18,026 nucleotides of DNA from JBGPYB01 sp041493035 (GTDB lineage: Bacteria; Acidobacteriota; Vicinamibacteria; Fen-336). Positions 1 to 5,596 of this stretch are shown in pieces. Made by a program: the position numbers and the translations under genes. The stretch lies in contig JBGPYB010000099.1 in assembly GCA_041493035.1 (NCBI GenBank), forward strand, positions 1 through 18,026, written 5' to 3'. Numbering within the stretch: position 1 is the first letter of the stretch; each line of letters begins with the position of its first letter. The notes beneath the pieces are model-generated. The model ran no database searches. It was given only the letters and a program-made list of their open reading frames with translations, and was not told the origin of the DNA.

Positions 1-554
1 CCAGCGGCGCCAAATGCTCCCGCGTGGGTCGTGGCGATCATTGTTCGTGTGGAATTGCTATCCTCTCTATTCTGGTACGGGATCCATTAGGCGTATATGT
101 TAGCAGACTCCGTCGAGGCACGCAGACAGAGATGAGGCGGAAGGAATGCCACCGCGGACCGCGCAGGGCTCAACCGCGCAGCTCCAGCCGGAACAACCCA
201 TGATGGCGGCGGCCCGAGCCCGCTCTGGGCCCCTAATCTCTTCAAGTCTTCCTAGCGATCTCCTGATTGTGACCCGGCGGACCACTCTTAAGGCGTCAAC
301 ATTTCATTCTGAGTGTGTCAAGTCGGCCTTGCGGTCCTCTGCCCCACTCTGGTGACAATTCCGGCGAATCCAGAGCCCAATCGGGCCGAGGAAGGCAACC
401 GGAACTCTCCGCTTCCAGCCCCCCATAGGGCCGTCCGCCCCGCGCCTGCCACCTATCCGCTAGAGCAATGGGGATTTGGCGCGGGCAGGTTCGAAAGTTG
501 AAACTCGGCGTCGTGCGTCAAGTTCTCGGCTACCAGCTTGCGGCGTCCGGGAAT
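1..554. other. Gene-free left edge, no convincing CDS or RNA
   Basis: I find no supported gene in this stretch. Short open frames on both strands lack family-like sequence and ribosome binding sites. Frame +1 from base 1 stays open to a TAG at 88-90 and reads like a short hydrophobic tail (PAAPNAPAWVVAIIVRVELL...), so it could be the end of an upstream gene, but 29 residues are too few to judge. The composition is more mixed than in the coding part. No terminator-like hairpin is evident below the tRNA-Asp gene. Confidence 0.5.
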
Positions 555-631
<77 letters not shown>

Positions 632-683
632 GCTAAAGGTGGACGCTGCGGAATCCCGCGCGGACGCTAGAGGGGCAAAGACC

Positions 684-758
684 TGGTGGGCGGTACAGGA
701 TTCGAACCTGTGACTCCCGGCGTGTAAGACCAGTGCTCTACCGCTGAGCTAACCGCCC
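684..758 (-). tRNA. tRNA-Val (anticodon UAC)
   Basis: The 75-base minus-strand sequence has acceptor arm GGGCGGT paired with ACCGCCC and a D arm beginning TAGCTCAG. The anticodon loop is CTTACAC (anticodon TAC, Val), and the T arm is ACAGGTTCGAATCCTGT. The discriminator is A and the CCA is encoded. It is the first gene after the promoter at 774-802, whose predicted start point lies about ten bases upstream of the mature 5' end. Confidence 0.97.
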
Positions 759-773
759 GCGGGACAAACGCAG

Positions 774-802
774 AGTTTATGGGACGGTCCGGCGGCTGTC
801 AA
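774..802 (-). promoter_or_regulatory. Sigma70-like promoter for the tRNA-Val/tRNA-Asp unit
   Basis: On the minus strand a perfect TTGACA (797-802) is followed after exactly 17 bases by TAAACT (774-779, four of six consensus positions). Transcription would start near 767, just above tRNA-Val. The -35 box overlaps the TGA stop of the rhomboid gene (799-801), so the tRNA promoter is embedded in the end of the upstream gene. Confidence 0.7.
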
Positions 803-1560
803 ACACGGAAGCGGCCGTGGCGAGCCTCCCAGTCGTCCCACCAGTCGTCGCGCGCCCCTGGGCGGCGCTGCGGCCGCTGAAAGAGCGCCACGAGGGCGAA
901 ACCGGCGGCGAAACCACCCACGTGGGCCCACCAGGCCACACCGCCGGTCTCGACCGTCCGCGCCGCGAGGCTCAAGGTCCCGGAGAGGAACTGCTGGAGA
1001 AACCAGAAGCCGAGGAAGAAGACCGCCGGCACCTGGACCAACGGAAAGAAAATGCCGAGCGGGATGAGGGTCACGACCCGGGCACGGGGATGGAGGGTGA
1101 CGTAAGCGCCCAGCACGCCCGCGATCGCTCCCGATGCCCCAATCGAGGGCATTCTCAAAGCGGGCTCGGCCCAGACGTGGGCGAAGGTCGCCGCCCATCC
1201 GCACAAGAGGTAGAAGACGAGATAGCGAAAATGCCCCATCCGATCCTCGACGTTGTCGCCGAAGATCCAGAGATAAAGCATGTTGCCAAGGAGATGGGTC
1301 CACCCACCGTGAAGGAACAAGCTCAGCAGCACACGCGCACCCAGATCGGGACTCACGCTGCCCAACAGAAGCTCGATGATGCCCAGGGAATGGTCGTGGC
1401 CGGTGAAGAGGACGGGGACCACCGCGGCCTGGTAGAGAAACCCCTCCAGCCGTTCCCCCAACCCCAACTCCAGGATGAAGAAGAGCACGTTGATCACGAT
1501 GAGGCTCAGGTTGACGACGGGGAAGGTCCGAGAAGGGACGTCGTCCCTGAGGGGTATCAC
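799..1560 (-). CDS. Rhomboid family intramembrane serine protease
   Basis: This 253-residue polytopic membrane protein is a rhomboid-type protease that would cleave transmembrane substrates inside the bilayer. The GTG start at 1560 gives MIPLRDDVPSRTFPVVN, the typical opening of this bacterial subfamily; the frame stays open further upstream but that part lies inside pcnB. The catalytic serine is S143 in GASGAIAG (141-148) and the partner histidine is H213 in WAHVGG (211-216). The HGGWTHLLGN segment (84-93) supplies the conserved His and Asn of TM2. Six or seven hydrophobic helices are visible. The tail after the last helix is odd, rich in Trp and Asp (DDWWDDWEARHG). It starts 19 bases after the pcnB stop, so the two are likely cotranscribed. 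No clear Shine-Dalgarno sequence is seen, consistent with translational coupling. The substrate is unknown. Confidence 0.93.
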   Translation of the reverse strand: MIPLRDDVPSRTFPVVNLSLIVINVLFFILELGLGERLEGFLYQAAVVPVLFTGHDHSLGIIELLLGSVSPDLGARVLLSLFLHGGWTHLLGNMLYLWIFGDNVEDRMGHFRYLVFYLLCGWAATFAHVWAEPALRMPSIGASGAIAGVLGAYVTLHPRARVVTLIPLGIFFPLVQVPAVFFLGFWFLQQFLSGTLSLAARTVETGGVAWWAHVGGFAAGFALVALFQRPQRRPGARDDWWDDWEARHGRFRV

Positions 1561-1579
1561 GAGCGACCCGACGCGGACC

Positions 1580-2938
1580 TCACAGGGTCGGCGTTGGCGG
1601 AGCCTGCGGGGGCCGGCGGCGGCGGCGCCTGCGACGACGCGCCGAGCGAGACGGAATCTCTGCCGAAGACCTGGCACTCTCCGCGGTCGCGACGGGCGGC
1701 GGCGCCACGTCGCCCATGTCCAGGCTGCGCCAGTGTGCGGCCAGCTCCTGGCCTTCGACTCCGCCGTGGATCTCCAGCCACCGGAGGGCGTCATCGAAGT
1801 AGCCCCGCCCCGCCAAAAGGTGTTTCACTCCCGGGGATCGGTGAACCTCCCTGAGGCGACGCTGCGCCAGCAGAATGAGCCGCAGGCGGTCCACGTCTCG
1901 GCGAGCGTACGGAAGCGATAGGGACGGAGCGGGACCCGCGTCGTGGGACTCTTCGACCTCGCTCTCCCCAAGGGCATCCATCTCCGCCTTGACGTCGACG
2001 GCGGGCTCGTCCTTTCTTTCGTCGTCGTGACGTTCCCGCCCCGGAGGGACGACGCGGCGGAGCGGGATGCCGAGGGGGACGAGGAGGGTCCCCAGAAGCA
2101 CGGCATTGCTGAGCTGATCCGGCGTCGCGAGGCCGGCATTGCGATAGCCGTCGAGGCGGGAAAGGCTGCCGAGGAGCGGCTCCCCGCCGAGAGCCATGGC
2201 CCGCTCCGCCTCCGGAAGCAGATAGGACAGCAGGCCCACCTCGTGAAGAAGCTCGAAGGTGCGTCGCGCGGCCCCCTGGCGGAGGATCTTGTAGAACTCC
2301 TCGAGGAGCCGCGGGGAGCTGCTGCGGACGATCTCGCCGCGCAGGGCGTGGATGGCTTCCACCGTGTCTCGATGGATGGAGAAGCCGAGACGAGCCGCCA
2401 GCGCCACGCCGCGGAGCATCCGCACCGGGTCCTCTCGAAGTCGAACCCCGGGATCGCCGATGGTGCGGATGACCCTCTGGCGCAGGTCCTCGAGACCGTC
2501 CACGTAGTCGATCACGGAGAAGGTCGCGATGTCGTAGAAGAGGGCGTTCACCGTGAAGTCGCGGCGGAACGCGTCTTCCTCCGGCGTGCCGAAGGTGTTG
2601 TCGTGCCGGATGAGGGTCTCCCCCTCCTCAGGCTCGGCCTGTCGCCGGAAAGTGGAAACCTCGACGACCTTCTTGCCAAAGCGGACATGACAGAGGCGAA
2701 AGCGGCGGCCGATGATGAAGCAATTGCGAAAGAGTTTCTTCACCTGCTGCGGGTGCGCCGAGGTGCCGATGTCGAAGTCCTTGGGCTTTCGACCGAGCAA
2801 GAGGTCCCGGACGCCGCCGCCAACCATATAGGCCACGAATCCGTGGTTCTTCAATCGGTACAACACTTTCAGGGCATCAGCGTCAATGTCCTTTCGCGAG
2901 ACCGTGTGTTCCGGCCGAGGCAGGATGCGCGGGGGCAT
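1580..2938 (-). CDS. pcnB: Poly(A) polymerase, PcnB type (class II nucleotidyltransferase)
   Basis: This 452-residue cytoplasmic enzyme would add 3' poly(A) tails to RNA and promote its decay. The polymerase-beta-type head has GGGVRDLLLG (40-49), metal-binding KDFDIGTS (D54 and D56) and FRRDFTVNALFYD (third Asp, D127), then the neck motif GVRLREDPVRMLR (165-176). The stretch LFRNCFIIGRRFRLCHVRFG (69-88) is characteristic of poly(A) polymerases rather than CCA-adding enzymes. Both nearby tRNA genes encode CCA, so CCA addition would be repair only. The ATG at 2938 is chosen because family similarity begins just after it and an exact TATAAT lies upstream; the frame remains open further up but looks random. 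The C-terminus ends in a run of about ten arginines (433-442) followed by Pro/Thr, as basic tails occur in PcnB proteins. Rhomboid follows 19 bases later. A CCA-adding role cannot be wholly excluded from sequence alone. Confidence 0.9.
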   Translation of the reverse strand: MPPRILPRPEHTVSRKDIDADALKVLYRLKNHGFVAYMVGGGVRDLLLGRKPKDFDIGTSAHPQQVKKLFRNCFIIGRRFRLCHVRFGKKVVEVSTFRRQAEPEEGETLIRHDNTFGTPEEDAFRRDFTVNALFYDIATFSVIDYVDGLEDLRQRVIRTIGDPGVRLREDPVRMLRGVALAARLGFSIHRDTVEAIHALRGEIVRSSSPRLLEEFYKILRQGAARRTFELLHEVGLLSYLLPEAERAMALGGEPLLGSLSRLDGYRNAGLATPDQLSNAVLLGTLLVPLGIPLRRVVPPGRERHDDERKDEPAVDVKAEMDALGESEVEESHDAGPAPSLSLPYARRDVDRLRLILLAQRRLREVHRSPGVKHLLAGRGYFDDALRWLEIHGGVEGQELAAHWRSLDMGDVAPPPVATAESARSSAEIPSRSARRRRRRRRRPPQAPPTPTL

Positions 2939-2968
2939 GTTGGTGGGCGACGTCGAGCCCAAGCGCGG

Positions 2969-2974
2969 ATTATA
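2969..2974 (-). promoter_or_regulatory. -10 box candidate for pcnB
   Basis: A perfect TATAAT on the minus strand lies 30 bases above the pcnB ATG, predicting a leader of about 24 bases. The hexamer 17 bases upstream (TCTCCC) is a poor -35 match, so this is a candidate only. It sits in the 72-base divergent gap between pcnB and the membrane acyltransferase gene. Confidence 0.4.
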
Positions 2975-3010
2975 GACTAGGATTTCGGCCCGGGAGAGCG
3001 AGGCCGAACC

Positions 3011-4081
3011 ATGAGCCGGCCGGGGCGCCTCAGTTACGTGGACTGGATGCGGGGCCTGGCCGTGCTCCTCATGTTCCAGACCCACGCCTACGATTCGTGG
3101 CTCCAGCCGGCCGCGCGCCACGGGTCTTTCTTTCGGTGGAGCCGCTTCGCCGGCGGATACCCGGCCGTCCTCTTTCTCTTTCTCGCAGGCCTTTCCCTGG
3201 CCTTCGTCGGCGAGTCGAGAATCGCTCATGGGGCCAAGCCGACGCGAGCCGCTCGTGAGGGAGTGCGCCGTGGCGCCGAACTCTTCGCCTACGCCGTACT
3301 CTTCCTCCTCTGGATGTTCACGACCGGAGGCTTCTCGAAACCGGGCGATCTGCTTCGGGTCGACATCCTCAACTGCATCGGCCTGTCGATGGCGATCGTG
3401 GCCTGGCTCTGCCTCGGACAGTCGACCGCTCGCCGACGCCTGAGCGCCGCCCTCGGCCTGGCCGTGGGCACCGCGCTCCTGACGCCCTTCGCGTGGGACT
3501 GTCCGTGGCCCCAGGCGATGCCGCGAGCGCTCCTCGCCTACGTGAGCGGTCGGACGAGCGGCGCCTTCTTCCCCCTCTTCCCCTGGTGCGCTTTCGTCGC
3601 GACCGGCGCGGCCGCTGGAGGCCTCCTCGCCCGACGCCGAGAAGCCGGGAGCGAGGGACGCGCGATGCTCGCCCTGGGGGCTGTCGGCGCGGGCGCCATC
3701 GCGTCAGGGATCTTTCTCGATCGCCTGCCCCAGATCTATCCCCGCTACGATTTCTGGTGGACGAGTCCCAACTACGTCGCGATCAAGGTAGGAGTCGCCC
3801 TCCTGGTCCTGACCGCGTCGTGGTTGTGGAGCCGCCGCCCCACGGCGGGACACCCGAGCCCCCTGCGGCAGCTCGGCCGCACCAGCCTTCTCGTGTACTG
3901 GGTCCACATCGAGATCGCCTACGGCGCGGTCGTGGCCCCCTGGGCGCGCCAGCGGTTGAGCCTCGCCGGAGCATCGCTCGGTCTCGTACTCCTGACCCTG
4001 ACGATGCTGGCCCTCTCCATCGCCCGCACCCGCGGCTTTCGTCGGCGGGCCGGTGTCGTCACCCCGGCAAGCGCCGGATGA
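3011..4081 (+). CDS. HGSNAT-like/DUF1624 membrane acyltransferase
   Basis: This 356-residue integral membrane protein has about ten hydrophobic helices. The N-terminus SYVDWMRGLAVLLMFQTHAY matches the opening helix and conserved histidine (H25) of the heparan-alpha-glucosaminide N-acetyltransferase/DUF1624 and acyltransferase-3 families. Further family-like pieces are FLFLAGLSLAF (54-64), LRVDILNCIGLS (about 115-126) and SLLVYWVHIEIAYG near the C-terminus. Family members move acetyl groups from cytoplasmic acetyl-CoA to amino sugars across a membrane; the bacterial substrate is mostly unknown and I cannot name it here. The ATG follows a purine-rich leader (GAGAGCGAGGCCGAACC). The gene stands alone, divergent from pcnB and convergent with the PilZ-trmJ operon, overlapping its last ORF by 23 bases tail to tail. 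DUF418 or acyltransferase-3 are alternative family labels. Confidence 0.78.
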   Translation: MSRPGRLSYVDWMRGLAVLLMFQTHAYDSWLQPAARHGSFFRWSRFAGGYPAVLFLFLAGLSLAFVGESRIAHGAKPTRAAREGVRRGAELFAYAVLFLLWMFTTGGFSKPGDLLRVDILNCIGLSMAIVAWLCLGQSTARRRLSAALGLAVGTALLTPFAWDCPWPQAMPRALLAYVSGRTSGAFFPLFPWCAFVATGAAAGGLLARRREAGSEGRAMLALGAVGAGAIASGIFLDRLPQIYPRYDFWWTSPNYVAIKVGVALLVLTASWLWSRRPTAGHPSPLRQLGRTSLLVYWVHIEIAYGAVVAPWARQRLSLAGASLGLVLLTLTMLALSIARTRGFRRRAGVVTPASAG

Positions 4082-4304
4082 CGACGCGCCCTTCGCGGCG
4101 CGTGGCCTCGAACCTTACGCCTTCGGGGAAGAGGCTCGGGGTGCGGAACGGGGTCAGGGGACGCGACGGGTCGCGGACGAAGGCGTCGCCGTCGGCGCGC
4201 AGGGACCCGACGAAGAGCATCTCCCGCCACTTCAGCTCGGGGATCGAAAGGGCGCCGTCTGCCAGGGCGCGCACGTCGGCGAACGGAGCCTGTTCGTCAG
4301 CCAC
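4059..4304 (-). CDS. Unknown 81-residue protein coupled to trmJ
   Basis: I do not recognise this small protein. The GTG start at 4304 overlaps the trmJ stop by eight bases (GTGGCTGA), an arrangement typical of translational coupling; this start was chosen because upstream codons lie fully inside trmJ. The product begins VADEQAPFADVRALADGALS and has a central IPELKWREMLFVGSL segment, then a Pro/Arg-rich region and a basic end (RVVIRRLPG). It has no signal peptide, membrane helix or Cys motif, so it is probably cytoplasmic. The last 23 bases run antisense to the end of the neighbouring acyltransferase gene. Support comes from the tight overlap and coding-like composition, not from homology. It may be an accessory of the methyltransferase or simply an operon passenger. 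Confidence 0.55.
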   Translation of the reverse strand: MADEQAPFADVRALADGALSIPELKWREMLFVGSLRADGDAFVRDPSRPLTPFRTPSLFPEGVRFEATRREGRVVIRRLPG

Positions 4305-4989
4305 GCCGAGCCATCTTGCGAGCCATGTGCTCGAGAAGTCGCACCTCGCCCGGCGTGAGGTCCGCCCGCTGGAAGAGGGCGCGCCAGTCCCTGAAATAGC
4401 GATCGGTCTCGCGGGACGGGAGCGCCGCGATCGCGCGCAGGCCGTCACGGAGGAGGGAGAGCATCCGCTCCTTCTCGTCGTGGGTCGCGCGGCGGGCCGT
4501 TTCGTCCGAGCGCCGAGCGGCCCGAAAGACCTCGTACCCCGCGACCATCACCGCGTGGGACAGGTTCAGCGAGGGCTGCGCCGGATGCGATGGAATCGTG
4601 ACGCGCCAGCCGCAGAGCGCCATCTCATCGAGGGTCAGGCCGGCCGTCTCGGGGCCGAAGACCAGGGCGGCGGCTTCGTCGGAGGGCAAGGCTCCGATTC
4701 CCGCGGCCATCTCGCGCACGTCGACGGTGACGGCGCTCCGGGGAGGCTTCCCCGAAAACGCCGCGGAAAGATGGACGCCCGCGAGCGCTCCGCTCAGGTC
4801 GCTGAAGACGCGGGCGTCTTCGAGAACGTCATGGGCGCCCCAGGCCGTGCGCCAACACTCCACGGTCCTCCAGTCGCCCGGAGTCACGAGGTCGAGGCCC
4901 TCGAGGCCCGCGTTGCGGAGGGCTCGAGCCACGGCGCCGATGTTGGCCGGCGTTTCGGGGCGAACGAGGACGACGCGAACCCGGGGCAA
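4297..4989 (-). CDS. trmJ: TrmJ-like SpoU/TrmH-family RNA 2'-O-methyltransferase
   Basis: This 230-residue SPOUT enzyme would use S-adenosylmethionine to methylate a ribose 2'-OH, in TrmJ at position 32 of tRNA. All three SpoU motifs are visible: motif 1 RPETPANIGAVARALRNAG (10-28, with N16), motif 2 LVFGPETAGLT (109-119, forming the trefoil knot with E114) and motif 3 IPSHPAQPSLNLSHAV (132-147). After the knot comes a helical, charged C-terminal extension (about 157-230), as in TrmJ, and total length is close to the family. The start is TTG at 4989, one base after the TAG of the PilZ gene; MPRVRVVLVRPETPANIG is the natural N-terminus and a GAGGAAGAG stretch lies about 11 bases upstream. An unknown 81-residue ORF overlaps its end. 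The exact RNA target cannot be read from the sequence; another TrmH-family activity is possible. Confidence 0.88.
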   Translation of the reverse strand: MPRVRVVLVRPETPANIGAVARALRNAGLEGLDLVTPGDWRTVECWRTAWGAHDVLEDARVFSDLSGALAGVHLSAAFSGKPPRSAVTVDVREMAAGIGALPSDEAAALVFGPETAGLTLDEMALCGWRVTIPSHPAQPSLNLSHAVMVAGYEVFRAARRSDETARRATHDEKERMLSLLRDGLRAIAALPSRETDRYFRDWRALFQRADLTPGEVRLLEHMARKMARRG

Positions 4990-4990
4990 G

Positions 4991-5428
4991 CTAGTGGGAC
5001 TCTTCCTCGTCCTTGGCCCAAGGACGCGCGAAGCGCCTGGCGCGTGGCGCCGACCGACAATGCTCCACGATGTAGTCCCGGATCCGGGCGCGGTCCGCCG
5101 GTGCCATCTCCGCGAACTCGAGACCCGCTCCCGCCGGCAGGGACCTGGGAAGCGCCCCCGCCTGGTGCCACCATGCGACACGGCAGCGCGCGGCGATCGG
5201 GATCTCGTTTCCTGGAAGATGAAAGAGGACGTCCACGGAATCGTCCGTCGGAAGGGGCGCCGCCAGTTCCGCGAAGACCCCCGAGAGGCCGAGATCCACG
5301 AGGAACACCTCCCATTGCTCGCCGCCTTGGGCAAGCTGCGCCCGCTGGATGAACGGAATCCGGATCTTCTGCAAGACCGCCTCGGGCAAGAGGCCTGCTC
5401 GGGCGCTGGCGGCTGCAACTCTGGGCAT
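4991..5428 (-). CDS. PilZ-domain protein
   Basis: This 145-residue protein resembles PilZ domains, which usually bind cyclic di-GMP. The signature DLGLSGVFAE (near residues 44-53) matches the D/NxSxxG half, followed by beta-strand-like VDVLFHLPGNEIPIAARCRVAWW and GAGLEF. The N-terminal arginine half is atypical: KIRIPFIQR has two arginines but not the usual RxxxR spacing, so nucleotide binding is uncertain. I prefer the ATG at 5428. A GTG eight codons upstream (5452) is in frame but falls in the likely -10 region of the divergent promoter. It is the first gene of the operon with trmJ (one base apart) and the small ORF. There is no signal peptide, so it is likely cytoplasmic. A role as regulator in the same operon as an RNA methyltransferase is unexplained. 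Confidence 0.75.
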   Translation of the reverse strand: MPRVAAASARAGLLPEAVLQKIRIPFIQRAQLAQGGEQWEVFLVDLGLSGVFAELAAPLPTDDSVDVLFHLPGNEIPIAARCRVAWWHQAGALPRSLPAGAGLEFAEMAPADRARIRDYIVEHCRSAPRARRFARPWAKDEEESH

Positions 5429-5451
5429 CAGTCTTTTCGGCCTTCGAGGCA

Positions 5452-5480
5452 CGCTAACACCCGCTCGAAGAAGCTGTCAA
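5452..5480 (-). promoter_or_regulatory. Promoter candidate for the PilZ-trmJ operon
   Basis: On the minus strand TTGACA (5475-5480) is followed after 17 bases by TTAGCG (5452-5457), a weak -10. If used, transcription starts near 5445, which excludes the GTG at 5452 and supports the ATG at 5428 as the PilZ start. The -35 is the left arm of the inverted repeat. Confidence 0.3.
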
Positions 5481-5513
5481 CGCACGGGCCCGCATCGCGC
5501 GCATCGTTGACAG
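5474..5513. promoter_or_regulatory. Inverted repeat with TTGACA on both strands (divergent control region)
   Basis: A perfect 9-base inverted repeat, CTGTCAACG (5474-5482) and CGTTGACAG (5505-5513), is separated by 22 bases. Each arm contains a consensus TTGACA -35 box pointing outward, one toward the PilZ operon (minus) and one toward the FHA/IPT gene (plus). The symmetry suggests either a shared regulator site or simply paired -35 boxes. The region between the two start codons is about 170 bases and holds no other gene. Confidence 0.5.
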
Positions 5514-5536
5514 CCTTTGCTTCGATGTGATTGAAT
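5507..5536 (+). promoter_or_regulatory. Promoter candidate for the FHA/IPT-namZ unit
   Basis: TTGACA (5507-5512) is followed after 18 bases by TTGAAT (5531-5536, four of six consensus positions). A start near 5543 would leave a leader of about 54 bases before the GTG at 5597. The -35 is perfect; the -10 is only fair. Confidence 0.4.
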
Positions 5537-5596
5537 CCGCCAGAGTTTTAGTCAGAGACCACTCGCACTGACACGGCCTCGCTTCATGGGTTTCTC

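Noticed and set aside
100..285. 61-residue minus-strand frame near the left edge
   Set aside because: No Shine-Dalgarno, no family-like sequence and random-looking composition.
817..1854. Long plus-strand frame opposite rhomboid/pcnB (345 residues)
   Set aside because: It is a charged, low-complexity product antisense to two clear genes, a product of GC-rich codon bias.
1943..2980. Long plus-strand frame opposite pcnB (345 residues)
   Set aside because: Antisense shadow; the minus strand has all the nucleotidyltransferase motifs.
3493..5352. Plus-strand frame of 619 residues
   Set aside because: It crosses parts of three real genes in the wrong frame or strand and has an Arg/Pro/Gly-rich shadow composition.
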